Part shown: positions 17,201 to 25,305 of the stretch, in pieces | Layout: each line of letters opens with the position of its first letter | How positions within the stretch are numbered: position 1 is the stretch's first letter | NCBI GenBank assembly: GCA_003576535.1 | Contig: QXCQ01000007.1 | Coordinates: forward strand, 48,596 to 112,595 | DNA: 64,000 nt | Source of the DNA: Nakamurella silvestris | GTDB lineage: Bacteria; Actinomycetota; Actinomycetes; Mycobacteriales; Nakamurellaceae | Reading direction: 5' to 3' | Notes under the pieces: generated by a model | The model's database searches: none | Seen by the model: only the letters and a program-made list of their open reading frames with translations | Told to the model about the DNA's origin: nothing | Translations under genes and position numbers: made by a program

Positions 17201-17761
17201 CTTCGTCCCCGCGTGGGCCATCGCCCGGTGCGCGCCCAGGATGGCCGACTTCACCTGCAGCAGGTCCTGGCAGGTCTCGACCACGACCGCGTCGATCCCG
17301 CCTTCGAGCATGCCGGCGACCTGCTCCTGGTAGGCATCGCGCAGCAACGTGAAGGGGGCATGACCCAGGGTGGGGAGTTTGGTGCCCGGGCCGACCGACC
17401 CCAGGACGAAGCGCGGCTTGTCGGCCGTGCTGAAGACGTCGGCCTCGGCCCGGGCCAGTTCGGCACCGGCCTTGGCCAGCTCGAAGATCCGCTCCTCGAT
17501 CCCGTACTCCCCCAGGTTGGCCCAGTTGGCCCCGAAGGTGTTCGTCTCGATCGCATCGACACCGACCTCCAGGTAGGCGCGGTGCACCGACCGGACGATG
17601 TCGGGGCGGCTGACGTTGAGGATCTCGTTGCAGCCTTCGAAACCCTGGAAATCGTCGAGGGAGGGATCCGCGTCCTGGAGCATCGTCCCCATGGCTCCGT
17701 CGGCGACTATCACCCGTTGGGCGAGTGCGGACAGCAGGGGGTGCAGGGCGGCGGTGTTCAC
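14216..17761 (-). CDS. metH: Cobalamin-dependent methionine synthase
   Basis: The 1181-residue enzyme methylates homocysteine to methionine using 5-methyltetrahydrofolate and cobalamin. The N-terminal homocysteine domain (about 1-330) has the zinc Cys motifs NCATGP and GGCCGTTPEH. The pterin domain (about 350-620) contains ERTNANGSKAF and LDLNVDYVGRDG. The B12 cap and binding domains (about 640-880) contain the DVHDIGKNL motif whose His ligates cobalt. The C-terminal AdoMet-activation domain spans about 930-1181. The GTG at 17761 is chosen because it gives the normal N-terminus and length; the frame stays open about 220 nt further upstream. No cobalamin riboswitch fits in the 123-nt upstream gap. 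Confidence 0.97.
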   Translation of the reverse strand: MNTAALHPLLSALAQRVIVADGAMGTMLQDADPSLDDFQGFEGCNEILNVSRPDIVRSVHRAYLEVGVDAIETNTFGANWANLGEYGIEERIFELAKAGAELARAEADVFSTADKPRFVLGSVGPGTKLPTLGHAPFTLLRDAYQEQVAGMLEGGIDAVVVETCQDLLQVKSAILGAHRAMAHAGTKVPIICHVTVETTGTMLLGSEIGAALTALEPLGIDLIGLNCATGPAEMSEHLRYLSRHTPRIVSVMPNAGLPELGPKGALYPLQPEQLAAALTGFVTEFGLGLVGGCCGTTPEHMRQVVESVKDVTAAARRPRPEPGLSSLYQSVPFAQDASVLMIGERTNANGSKAFREAMLAGDWNRCVEIARAQTRDGAHVLDLNVDYVGRDGADDMRELASRFATASTLPIMLDSTEPAVLQAGLEQLGGRSIVNSVNYEDGDGPESRFHRIMELVVEHGAAVVALTIDEEGQARTRDHKVAIAERLINDITTTWGLSESDIVIDTLTFPIATGQEETRRDGIETIEAIKELKRRHPDVLTTLGLSNVSFGLNPAARQVLNSVFLAECVKAGLDSAIAHSSKILPMARIPEEQRSVALDLVYDRRREGYDPLEKLLEIFDGATTAEGKATRAAELAAMPLDERLKQRIIDGDRNGLEPDLDEALQRRTALEIINDTLLEGMKTVGELFGSGAMQLPFVLTSAEVMKLSVAYLEPHMEKADAGGKGTIVLATVKGDVHDIGKNLVDIILSNNGYSVVNIGIKQPISTILTAAEDNNADAIGMSGLLVKSTVIMRENLEEMNSRGIAQKFPVLLGGAALTRSYVENDLSAVFAGDVRYARDAFEGLRLMDGVMARKRGLAPVEDAAELQKTAERRARHERSKRIAEQRRAAAELVAGPIPERSDVAADNPVPTPPFWGSRVIKGIPLADYSSMLDERATFMGQWGLRGSKGSAGPSYEDLVETEGRPRLRYWLEKLHTEKVLEAAVVYGYFPCVSEGDSVIILAEPRVDAEELCRFTFPRQQRDRHLCLSDFYRRRSSGEVDVIAFTVVTMGNRISEFANTLFEANSYREYLEVHGLSVQLTEALAEYWHQRIRSELTFPDGTTAADGDPEQIEKFFDLDYRGARYSFGYPACPDISEQTKLVTLLEPGRIGVELSEEFQLHPEQSTSALVAHHPEAKYFAAK

Positions 17762-17884
17762 GCGAATGAGCGTAGTCGCCGCCGTGGCCGGTCCGACGCG
17801 CGGCGGTGGGTGTGCCGGTGCCACGCCGTGCCGTCGTCGACGCGCCCACACTCGGGTCGCTCCGGACCGACGTAGGCTGACCGG

Positions 17885-18757
17885 GTGAGTGAACTTCCTG
17901 CTTTGCGGAGTCCAGTGATGATCGCTGCGTTCGAGGGCTGGAACGATGCCGGGGACGCTGCGACATCGGCCGTCGAACACCTGGCGCTGACCTGGGACGC
18001 TGTGCCGTTGGCCGAGATAGACCCGGAGAACTTCTACGACTTCCAGGTGACCAGACCCACGGTCTCACTGGTCGACGGGGTCACCCGCAAGGTCGAGTGG
18101 CCCACCACCAGGCTGACGGCCTGCCGGTTGCCCGACGCCGAGCACGACATCATCCTGGTCCACGGGATCGAACCGAATTTCCGCTGGAAGGCGTTCTGCG
18201 CCGAACTGGTCGCCATCGCCCTCGAGCACAACGTGTCGAACCTGATCAGCCTCGGCTCCCTGCTGGCCGACGTGGCCCACACCCGGCCGATCCAGGTGAC
18301 CGGGTCGGCCCACGACTCGGCCACCGCCGCACGCCTCGGGCTGACCAGTTCCACCTACGAAGGCCCCACCGGAATGGCCGGGGTCTTCCAGGACGCCTGT
18401 GTGCAGGCCGGGATCCCGGGGGCGAGCTTCTGGGCGGCGGTTCCGCACTACGTCTCCCACGCCCCCTCCCCGAAGGCGACGTTGGCCCTGCTGCACCGGG
18501 TCGAGGACTTCCTCGACATCGAGGTGGAACTGGGCACCTTCCCCGAACAGGCGGAGGAATGGGAGGAGGAGGTCTCCCAGATCGCCGCCGATGACGAGGA
18601 GATCGCCGGGTACATCCAGGCGCTCGAGGAACGGGACACCGAGGACGAGCCGTTGACCGCGGCCAGCGGCGAGGCCATCGCCGCCGAGTTCGAACGTTAT
18701 CTGCGCCGTCGTGGCCCCGGTTCGGGTGGGAGTCGTCCCGGCAAGGACGGCCGTTGA
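17885..18757 (+). CDS. PAC2 family protein
   Basis: This 290-residue protein belongs to the PAC2 family, named from a eukaryotic proteasome-assembly chaperone; actinobacterial members are common but poorly understood. Visible signatures are MIAAFEGWNDAGDAA at the N-terminus, LVHGIEPNFRWKAF, LISLGSLLADVAHTRP, YEGPTGMAGVF and VPHYVSHAPSPKATLALL. The C-terminal 40 residues are acidic and then basic and Gly-rich, probably disordered. The GTG start is at 17885, divergent from metH. Its stop overlaps the MFS start. A role in proteasome assembly is not established for bacteria and is not claimed here. Confidence 0.88.
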   Translation: MSELPALRSPVMIAAFEGWNDAGDAATSAVEHLALTWDAVPLAEIDPENFYDFQVTRPTVSLVDGVTRKVEWPTTRLTACRLPDAEHDIILVHGIEPNFRWKAFCAELVAIALEHNVSNLISLGSLLADVAHTRPIQVTGSAHDSATAARLGLTSSTYEGPTGMAGVFQDACVQAGIPGASFWAAVPHYVSHAPSPKATLALLHRVEDFLDIEVELGTFPEQAEEWEEEVSQIAADDEEIAGYIQALEERDTEDEPLTAASGEAIAAEFERYLRRRGPGSGGSRPGKDGR

Positions 18758-19911
18758 CCGATTCCCCCGACCCGGGGAGTTCCCGGCGCAAACGGATCAG
18801 CACCGGGGCGCTCTACGGCGGCGGACTGATGGGTCCGTTCGCCGCCGGGATCGTCGCCTCGATCCTGCCCGAGCTCGGTGCCTCCTTCGATCGGACCGCC
18901 GATCAGGCGGCTGTGGCGATCCCGGCCTATTTCGTGCCGTTCGCCCTGGCCATGCTGGTCTCCGGGACCCTCGGCCAGCGGTGGGGTGTCCCGCGTACGG
19001 TGGCCGGCGGGTACCTGCTGTTCGTCGCCGCCACCGTCCTCGCAGCCCTGAGCCCCAACTGGGAACTCTTCCAACTGGCCCGCGGGCTGCAGGGGCTGGC
19101 AAACGCCTTCACCACCCCGCTGCTCCTGGCCACTTTGGGGCTGATCGCGCCCCGTCAACGCATCGGCGCGGCCCTGGGCCTGTTCGCTGCCATGCAGTCC
19201 GTGGGTCAGGTTTTCGCCCCGCTGTTCGGCGGTCTCTTCGCCCATTTCTCCTGGCGCTGGGCCTTCGGTGTGGTCGCCCTGGCCGGCGTGTTGCTGCTGG
19301 TGGCCGGGGTGCCCCGCCCCGAGCGTGCGCCGGCCACGGCGCGGCCGGGTCTGCGGGCCGCCTGGACGTGGCCGGTGCTGCGGCTCTGCCTGGTCTACTT
19401 CGTGGTCGGCGCGGCGCTGACCGGGCTCGCCTTCCTGGTGGCCCTGTACACCGAGCAGCATTTCGGGCTCGGCTCGGGGGAACGTGGGCTGTTGCTCACC
19501 GGGGCAGGTGTGCTCGCGATCCTGACCTCGCGGACCATCGGCCGTCAGGTGGACCGTCGGGGCTGGGTGCGGGTCGGTTTCCCGGCCCTGCTGCTCGGGG
19601 TGGCAACCCTCGGGCTGATGCCGGTGTTCGGCTCGGTGGCCGCGGTCGCGGTGCTGTGGGCACTGACCGGGGTGTCCAACCAGGGCATTCTGGTCGCCCT
19701 CAACTCCCGCGTGCTCGCCCTGCCCGGTGCGGCGGGCGCGGTCTCGGTGGCCCAGGCGGCCCGGTTCCTCGGTACCGCCGCTGCGCCGCTGTTGGTGCTG
19801 CCGGTCTACCGCGTCCACCCGGACTGGGGCTTCTGGCTGCCGGCGATGGCGGTCGCCGCCGCGGCGGTGCTGGTGGTGACCTCCGGACCACGGACACGGG
19901 CCGCCGGGTGA
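18754..19911 (+). CDS. MFS transporter (drug/metabolite exporter type)
   Basis: The 385-residue integral membrane protein has about 12 predicted hydrophobic helices and a short Arg/Lys N-terminus before helix 1. Features are GALYGGGLMGPFAAGI, YFVPFALAMLVSGTLGQRWG (a motif A-like loop between helices 2 and 3), GLQGLANAFTTPLLLATL, and a second-half loop TSRTIGRQVDRRGWVR. Exporters of the DHA type share this layout. The TTG start overlaps the PAC2 stop (TTGA), so it is translated from the same transcript. The substrate is unknown. Confidence 0.88.
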   Translation: MTDSPDPGSSRRKRISTGALYGGGLMGPFAAGIVASILPELGASFDRTADQAAVAIPAYFVPFALAMLVSGTLGQRWGVPRTVAGGYLLFVAATVLAALSPNWELFQLARGLQGLANAFTTPLLLATLGLIAPRQRIGAALGLFAAMQSVGQVFAPLFGGLFAHFSWRWAFGVVALAGVLLLVAGVPRPERAPATARPGLRAAWTWPVLRLCLVYFVVGAALTGLAFLVALYTEQHFGLGSGERGLLLTGAGVLAILTSRTIGRQVDRRGWVRVGFPALLLGVATLGLMPVFGSVAAVAVLWALTGVSNQGILVALNSRVLALPGAAGAVSVAQAARFLGTAAAPLLVLPVYRVHPDWGFWLPAMAVAAAAVLVVTSGPRTRAAG

Positions 19912-19974
19912 ACGGCCACCACGTTTCCGGGACCGGATCCACGTCGTGGGCGTCCATTCGCAGGATCTTTCAAG

Positions 19975-20001
19975 CGGTATAGTATTACCGGTATTGTTAT
20001 T
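19975..20001 (+). promoter_or_regulatory. AT-rich direct repeats in the map promoter region
   Basis: CGGTATAGTATTA (19975-19987) and CGGTATTGTTATT (19989-20001) are 13-nt direct repeats with 10 matches, 22 nt upstream of the map start. TATAGT at 19978-19983 is a good -10 hexamer, but no convincing -35 lies 16-18 nt before it. The repeats may bind an activator or repressor. Confidence 0.4.
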
Positions 20002-20022
20002 CGCAGCACCGAAAGGCAGCAG

Positions 20023-20790
20023 ATGATCGAGATCCTCAACCCCACCCAACTGGGCCGGGCACGCCGCACCGGGGCCCTGGTCGGTCACATCCTGCAGACC
20101 CTCAAGCTGCGCAGCGCCGTGGGTGTCAACCTGCTGGACATCGACCGGTGGGCCCGGGAGATGATTCTCGACGCCGGGGCGGTGTCCTGTTACGTCGACT
20201 ACGCACCCTCCTTCGGTCGTGGACCGTTCGGCCACTACATCTGCACCGCCGTCAACGACGCGGTGCTGCACGGACTGCCGCACGACTACAGCCTGGCCGA
20301 CGGTGATCTGCTGACCCTGGACCTCGCCGTCACCCTCGACGGGATCGCCGCCGACTCGGCGATCAGCTTCATCGTGGGCGAAGCCCGGCCGGCGGAGAGT
20401 GTGGCGATGATCGACGCCACCGAGCGGGCGTTGGCCGCAGGCATCGCCGCCGCCCGGCCCGGGGCCCGGATCGGCGATCTGTCACATGCCATCGGCACGG
20501 TGTTGGCCGAGGCCGGCTACCCGATCAACACCGAATTCGGCGGCCACGGTATCGGCACCACCATGCACCAGGACCCGCATGTGTCGAACACCGGGCGGGC
20601 CGGCCGTGGGTTCAAACTGCGCCCCGGCCTGCTGCTCGCCCTGGAGCCGTGGATCATGGTCGACACCGACGAACTCGTCACCGACGACGACGGCTGGACC
20701 CTGCGCAGTGCCACCGGCTGCCGGACGGCACACAGCGAGCACACGATCGCGATCACCCCCGGCGGCGCGGAGATCCTGACCCGCGTGTGA
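20023..20790 (+). CDS. map: Type I methionine aminopeptidase
   Basis: The 255-residue cytosolic enzyme removes the initiator methionine. All five metal ligands of the pita-bread fold are visible: two Asp in LDLAVTLDGIAADSAISF, His in GHGIGTTMHQDPHV, Glu in LALEPWIMV and Glu in SEHTIAI. It lacks the N-terminal zinc-finger or SH3 extension found in some actinobacterial isoforms. AAAGGCAGC precedes the ATG. It is not beside secY/infA as the essential copy often is, so it is probably a second map paralogue with its own AT-rich promoter. Confidence 0.93.
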   Translation: MIEILNPTQLGRARRTGALVGHILQTLKLRSAVGVNLLDIDRWAREMILDAGAVSCYVDYAPSFGRGPFGHYICTAVNDAVLHGLPHDYSLADGDLLTLDLAVTLDGIAADSAISFIVGEARPAESVAMIDATERALAAGIAAARPGARIGDLSHAIGTVLAEAGYPINTEFGGHGIGTTMHQDPHVSNTGRAGRGFKLRPGLLLALEPWIMVDTDELVTDDDGWTLRSATGCRTAHSEHTIAITPGGAEILTRV

Positions 20791-20791
20791 G

Positions 20792-20894
20792 CGTTTCTGG
20801 CACACGCAAGCCGCGCTCCTTGTTGACTTCCGCGCGCGCTGCACCAAGCGCGGAAGTCAACACGAAGCGCGGCTGCGGGTAAGTGTCAGAAACG
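20792..20894. terminator. Large compound palindrome between convergent map and mshC
   Basis: The inner stem is 14 bp and perfect: GTTGACTTCCGCGC (20822-20835) with GCGCGGAAGTCAAC (20848-20861) around a 12-nt loop. Outside it, GCCGCGCT/AGCGCGGC and GTTTCTG/CAGAAAC pair again, so nearly the whole 103-nt gap folds into one hairpin. It could terminate both genes. It has no sequence relation to the element at 14139. Confidence 0.7.
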
Positions 20895-20905
20895 GGACGC
20901 GACGG

Positions 20906-22132
20906 CTAGACGATCCCCAGCAGGGCGTCGACCGCACGCGCGACCTCGGCCCCGCCCAAGGTCTGGTCGGCGGCCCAGACGTCGATCGCGTCGATGGCGG
21001 CCACGGTGTCGAGATCACTGGCCAGGGCCAGGCGCACCGTCTGGACCACCCCGGAGCCGTCCGCGCCGGTGCGGGCGAAGGCCGCACGCCAGGTGGCGAG
21101 CCTGGCCGCTGCGGCGGTGAGCAGATCGTCGGTCCAGAACCGGTCGCTGCGGTAGTGGCCTGACAGCAGGGCCAACCGGATCACCATCGGGTCCACCCCG
21201 GCGTACCGCAGCTTCGAGGCGAAGACCAGGTTCCCCCGGGACTTCGACATCTTCTCCCCGTCCAGACCGATCATGCCGGCGTGGGTGTAGTGCTTGGCGA
21301 AGTGCCCCGAGGGCACACCGGTCAACGCGGCCAGGGCCTCGGCGTGGGCGGCCGAACACTCATGGTGCGGGAAGATCAGGTCGCTGCCACCACCCTGCAG
21401 GTCGATGTGGAAGCCCAACCGGTTGCCGGCGATGGCGGCGCACTCGATGTGCCAGCCCGGCCGGCCGCGGCCGATCGGCGATTCCCAGGCCGGCTCGCCG
21501 ACCCGTTCCACCCGCCAGAGCAACGGGTCCAGGGCCTGACGCTTCCCGGGACGCCCGGGGTCCCCGCCGCGCTCGGCGGAGAAGGCCAGCATGGTCGCCT
21601 CGTCGTACCCGGACTCGTAGCCGAACCGGCCGGTGGCGGTGATGTCGAAGTAGATGTCCGGGTACTCCGGGTCGTCGAGCCGGTAGGCCGCACCGGAGTC
21701 GAGCAGGGCCGACACGGCGGCCGACACCTCGTCCATCGCCTCGACGGCACCGATGTAGTCCCGCGGGGGCAGGATCCGCAGGGCCGTCATGTCCTCGCGG
21801 AAGAGCTGGATCTGCTCGGCGGCCAGGTCCCGCCAGTCCACGTCGTCACGTTCGGCCCGCTCCAACAGGGGGTCGTCGATGTCGGTCGCGTTCTGGACGT
21901 AGTGCACCTGCGAGCCGTTGTCCCGCCAGATCCGGTTGACCAGGTCGAAGGCCAGGTAGGTGGCCGCATGCCCCAGGTGCGTGGCGTCGTACGGGGTGAT
22001 CCCGCAGACGTACATCGTGGCCACCGGGCCGGGGGTGGTCGGTTGCACCTCGCGGGTGGCCGAGTTGTACAAGGACAGCGCGATCGGGCTGCCGGGGACG
22101 GTGGGCACGGGGGGCGTGGGCCAGGACTGCAC
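20906..22132 (-). CDS. mshC: L-cysteine:1D-myo-inositol 2-amino-2-deoxy-alpha-D-glucopyranoside ligase
   Basis: The 408-residue enzyme joins cysteine to GlcN-Ins in mycothiol synthesis. It is a cysteinyl-tRNA-synthetase relative with [19 protein letters not shown] (HIGH-like ATP site with the zinc Cys), [24 protein letters not shown] (KMSKS), and IECAAIAG bearing a second zinc Cys. It lacks the tRNA anticodon domain of CysS, which fits MshC. The GTG at 22132 is chosen because it gives the typical MshC N-terminus (VQSWPTP...) and length of about 410. It is the last gene of the uppP-to-mshC cluster conserved in actinobacteria. Confidence 0.95.
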   Translation of the reverse strand: MQSWPTPPVPTVPGSPIALSLYNSATREVQPTTPGPVATMYVCGITPYDATHLGHAATYLAFDLVNRIWRDNGSQVHYVQNATDIDDPLLERAERDDVDWRDLAAEQIQLFREDMTALRILPPRDYIGAVEAMDEVSAAVSALLDSGAAYRLDDPEYPDIYFDITATGRFGYESGYDEATMLAFSAERGGDPGRPGKRQALDPLLWRVERVGEPAWESPIGRGRPGWHIECAAIAGNRLGFHIDLQGGGSDLIFPHHECSAAHAEALAALTGVPSGHFAKHYTHAGMIGLDGEKMSKSRGNLVFASKLRYAGVDPMVIRLALLSGHYRSDRFWTDDLLTAAAARLATWRAAFARTGADGSGVVQTVRLALASDLDTVAAIDAIDVWAADQTLGGAEVARAVDALLGIV

Positions 22133-22205
22133 GAGTGAACACCCTACTTGTCGATAAATGATCCAGGAACGGCCGCACCGGGCGGCCGGAGGTGCCAAGC
22201 GCCGT

Positions 22206-22955
22206 TCAGCTGCGCGTGACACCGGGGACAACATGGCGGTTGGCGTGGAGCAACGCACCCTGCCAGCCGGTCAGGGCACTCCCACGAAGGTTGCCCGGAG
22301 GGCTGGACGAGGGGAACATCAGATTGCCCTTCGACCGGTGATGCGGGAGGTTGCAGGCGTGGCCCAGTTCGTGGACCAGCACCGACTCGTCGTAGGAGTG
22401 CGGCTGCGAGCGGTCGAAGAGCGCCGCTTGGACGATCACCCAGTCCGCGGAGACACCCAGCGAACATCCCGTGGTCCGACCGGCGATGTCGCGGACCACG
22501 ATCGCGGTCACCGGTCGGCCGACCAGGTCCGTGGACTCCCCCGCATCGGCGAACCGCCGCAGGTGGTCACCGTAGAAGGCGTTGCGACCCAGGAACTCGT
22601 CCAGCAGCAGGGCCCGGTTCGCGCGGGGGTCGAGGGCGCCCGTCGGAGCCGGTTCGGTGACGGTCCGGGTGCCGACGTGCCGGACCCTGATGCCGACCGT
22701 CTCCAGGACGGAGGAGGCGAAGGAGATCGCCGGGTCGAGATCGGCCGGCTGCAGCAACGGCACACCCCGCTCGTCACTCAGGATCAGCACACTCAACCTC
22801 AGGGTGGCCGGCTCGACGACCTTCCCGGACACCTTCGCACCGACGGCCTCGGCCCCCCGCACGGTGGCGGTGGCGACATCCGCGGCCAGATGGGTGCCGG
22901 CCTGGAGCAGGGTGCGGCCGACACCGAGGGCGGCAGCGGTGATCGGATTCGTCAT
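22206..22955 (-). CDS. Putative metzincin-like zinc metallopeptidase
   Basis: The 249-residue protein contains [12 protein letters not shown], a perfect HExxHxxxxxH zinc motif at about residues 193-203, followed by NLMFPSS, a plausible Met-turn. There is no signal peptide or clear membrane segment: the N-terminal 60 residues are Ala/Val-rich and amphipathic. The domain before the zinc motif ([24 protein letters not shown]) does not match a family I can name. It lies between the SCO1664-like gene and mshC, on the same strand, 73 nt before mshC. A metzincin with the catalytic site at the C-terminus is the best description; substrate and location are unknown. Confidence 0.7.
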   Translation of the reverse strand: MTNPITAAALGVGRTLLQAGTHLAADVATATVRGAEAVGAKVSGKVVEPATLRLSVLILSDERGVPLLQPADLDPAISFASSVLETVGIRVRHVGTRTVTEPAPTGALDPRANRALLLDEFLGRNAFYGDHLRRFADAGESTDLVGRPVTAIVVRDIAGRTTGCSLGVSADWVIVQAALFDRSQPHSYDESVLVHELGHACNLPHHRSKGNLMFPSSSPPGNLRGSALTGWQGALLHANRHVVPGVTRS

Positions 22956-23034
22956 CGGCGCGGGACATCCGTTCGGGACTGATCTGTCGGCACGGGAAAG
23001 CGGGGGGACGGTGACGCCGTGTCGCGAGGGCGGC

Positions 23035-23925
23035 TCATATCGGCGGCCACGGGATGGCGCTCCGGCCGATCGGCGGCTCGTTGTAGGTCGAGGAGGCCCG
23101 CAGCACCTCGACCCTGGTGCGCAACGCCCCGACCTCGGTCTGGGTGAGCAGGCCGCCCAGTTCCTCGGTCAGCTCGCCCGTGTCGGCCAGGGCGAGGTGG
23201 AGCCGGTCGAGCCCCTCGACGGCCTCGGCGGGCAGTGGTGTCCCGGCCCAGCCCCACAGCACGGTGCGGAGTTTGTCCTCGGTGTGCATGGTGAGACCGT
23301 GGTCCACGCCGAGCAACGGGCCGTCCGGAACGGGCAGGATGTGTCCGGCCTTGCGATCGGCGTTGTTGACCACCAGGTCGAAGGCCGCGAGCAGGGCCAG
23401 CCGCGGTTCGTCGGCGTGGGCCAGCACGAGCGGGTGACCGCCCTCGTCGACCGCGCGGAACACCGGCAGCCAACCGTCGGGCAGTTCGGCCGGGGTGAAC
23501 AGGTCCACGGCGCTGTCGGAGTCGGTGCCCTCGATCCAGAGCTGGACCATGCCCGTACCGAGCGGACCACCGCGCAGGATGGTCGGCGGGGTGCAGTTCC
23601 AGCCGGCAGCGCGGGCCACCACGGCTGCGGCGTACTCACGCTCGGCGAGGGTGCCGTCCGGGAAGTCCCAGAGCGGCCGCTCCCCGCGGATGGGTTTGTA
23701 GACACAGGCCAGCCTGACCCCGTCGGCCGAGGTCCGGGCGACCAGACTCAGGTTCGAGGCGTCGGTCAGCCGGCCGACGAGTTCGAGTTCCCCGCGTTCG
23801 AGGACCTCGGCGACGACCTCGGGTTCGAGGTCGGCCGGGTCGTCGAACTCGGCGAGCAGGGCGAGGGTGTCCGGTTCCGATGACGACTCCTCCGACTCGT
23901 CGGGAGCGTCGTCAGTCGAGGACAT
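23035..23925 (-). CDS. SCO1664 family protein (kinase-like fold)
   Basis: The 296-residue protein matches the actinobacterial SCO1664 family, distantly related to phosphatidylinositol 3/4-kinases. Motifs are VYKPIRGERPLWDFPDGTLAEREYAA (nucleotide-binding Lys region), FDLVVNNADRKAGHILP (catalytic-loop-like D..N.DRK) and GVDHGLTMH (DFG-like). The N-terminal 35 residues are Ser/Glu/Asp-rich. Its start lies inside the DUF3090 gene (14-nt overlap), so the two are coupled. The cellular role is not established. Conservation with DUF3090 and mshC suggests a shared pathway. Confidence 0.85.
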   Translation of the reverse strand: MSSTDDAPDESEESSSEPDTLALLAEFDDPADLEPEVVAEVLERGELELVGRLTDASNLSLVARTSADGVRLACVYKPIRGERPLWDFPDGTLAEREYAAAVVARAAGWNCTPPTILRGGPLGTGMVQLWIEGTDSDSAVDLFTPAELPDGWLPVFRAVDEGGHPLVLAHADEPRLALLAAFDLVVNNADRKAGHILPVPDGPLLGVDHGLTMHTEDKLRTVLWGWAGTPLPAEAVEGLDRLHLALADTGELTEELGGLLTQTEVGALRTRVEVLRASSTYNEPPIGRSAIPWPPI

Positions 23926-24466
23926 TGCGGTGGTAGCCGTTCAACCGCGGACAGATGTGACCGGTCGGGTCAAGGGGGTTGCCGCACAACGGGCACGGCG
24001 GACGGCCGGCGGAGACGATCCGCTCGGCCTGGGCCGCGAAGGCTTGCGCCTCGGCCAGGCTCAGGAACACCCGCAGGGCATCGGGGCCGTCGGCGCTGTC
24101 GTCCAGGACCGCGTCCTCGCCGACCTCCTCGTCGGACAGGGCCAGCAGTTCGACGACGATCTTGGAACCCTCGCCGTCCCAGGCCAGCCCCATGGTCCCG
24201 ACCCGGAACTCCGCGTCCACCGGGGTCTCCAGGCGCGGCTCACCGCCGATCAGCGGCGGGGCGTTCTCACCGAAGCGTCGCACGACCTCGCCGATCAACG
24301 AGCCGAGCCGGTCGGCCAGCACGGCCACCTGCTGCTTCTCGCAGGCGACGGAGACCACCCGGGGCCCGTCGACGGCCTGTAGATAAAACTCGCGTTCACC
24401 CGGCTGCCCGATCGTTCCGGCGAGGAACCTGTCGGGCGACCGAAAGATGTGTACCTGTCTGTCCAT
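23912..24466 (-). CDS. DUF3090 family protein
   Basis: The 184-residue actinobacterial protein begins MDRQVHIFRSPDRFLAGTIGQPGEREFYLQA, the characteristic start of the family, and ends with a probable zinc ribbon CPLCGNPLDPTGHICPRLNG (CxxC...C). The middle contains RVGTMGLAWD and the C-terminal half LSLAEAQAFAAQAERIVSAGRPPCPLC. It sits between the histidine-phosphatase gene and the SCO1664 gene, an arrangement conserved in many actinobacteria. No biochemical function is known. The zinc ribbon suggests RNA, DNA or protein binding, by inference only. Confidence 0.88.
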   Translation of the reverse strand: MDRQVHIFRSPDRFLAGTIGQPGEREFYLQAVDGPRVVSVACEKQQVAVLADRLGSLIGEVVRRFGENAPPLIGGEPRLETPVDAEFRVGTMGLAWDGEGSKIVVELLALSDEEVGEDAVLDDSADGPDALRVFLSLAEAQAFAAQAERIVSAGRPPCPLCGNPLDPTGHICPRLNGYHRNVLD

Positions 24467-24542
24467 GTCCCCACCACCTTATCGCCACCGGATCTGCCAC
24501 CGGCCCCGTGCGGGCCGGTGAGCGGACATCGGTGTTGTGCGC

Positions 24543-25217
24543 TCAGCGAACAGAGCCGCCGACCGTCGCGTCAGAGCTCTCCGCACCCGGGTCCGGGGCG
24601 GTCGACGGGGCTGCGAGAACCCCGATCTCCCCGGTGTCGTTGACCTTCTCGACGAAGGGCCGGCCCGGTGCGTAGCGGATCACCGACACCGATGCGGTAC
24701 CCACCACGATGCGCTGGAAACCGTCCAGGTGCAGACCGAGGGCATCGGCCAGGATGGCCTTGATCACATCACCGTGGGAGCAGACCAGCAGCGGACCGTC
24801 CGCGGCCTCGAGCTGCCGGCGCACCGCGGCGACGGCGCGGGCCGACATCTCGGCCAGTCCTTCGCCCTCGGGGAACACCACGGCGCTGGGCGTGGCCTGG
24901 ACGATCCGCCACAGGTCCTCCTTCGCCAGGTCCGCCAGGGATCGGCCGGTCCAGCTGCCGTAGTCCACCTCGGCCAGTTCGGGGTCGAGGGTGACGGGCA
25001 GGCCCAGCCGGGCCGCCAACGGCGCCACGGTCTGTTGGCATCGCGTCAACGGCGAGGAGACGATGCCGGTGATCCCGACCTCGGCCAACCGGTCGGCCAG
25101 CGCCGACGCCTGCTCCCGACCCACCTCGTCGAGGTCGACACCATCGCTGCGACCGGCCAGGATGCCGGCGGTGTTCGCGGTCGAACGGCCGTGCCGCAGC
25201 AGTACCAGGGTCTTCAC
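24543..25217 (-). CDS. Histidine phosphatase family protein (MSMEG_4193-type phosphomutase-like)
   Basis: The 224-residue protein has the catalytic LRHGRSTAN motif at residues 7-15, SSPLTRCQQT, the acid Glu region LAEVDYGSWTGRSLADL and CSHGDVIK carrying the second catalytic His. This matches the conserved actinobacterial family annotated as putative phosphomutase. It is followed by a 25-residue Ala/Pro/Ser-rich tail. It lies 88 nt downstream of uppP and 76 nt upstream of DUF3090. It is more likely a phosphatase than a phosphoglycerate mutase because it is short and outside the GpmA group. Substrate unknown. Confidence 0.88.
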   Translation of the reverse strand: MKTLVLLRHGRSTANTAGILAGRSDGVDLDEVGREQASALADRLAEVGITGIVSSPLTRCQQTVAPLAARLGLPVTLDPELAEVDYGSWTGRSLADLAKEDLWRIVQATPSAVVFPEGEGLAEMSARAVAAVRRQLEAADGPLLVCSHGDVIKAILADALGLHLDGFQRIVVGTASVSVIRYAPGRPFVEKVNDTGEIGVLAAPSTAPDPGAESSDATVGGSVR

Positions 25218-25305
25218 CCGGTCCAGTGTGCCCGACCCGGCCCAGGTGTCCGACCCGGGTTCCGCACCGACCGTCCGGTTCCGCCCGACGGGCCCGCGCC
25301 CCCGG

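Noticed and set aside
17762..17884. Cobalamin riboswitch before metH
   Set aside because: The 123-nt gap is shorter than a B12 riboswitch and shows no B12-box-like conserved sequence.
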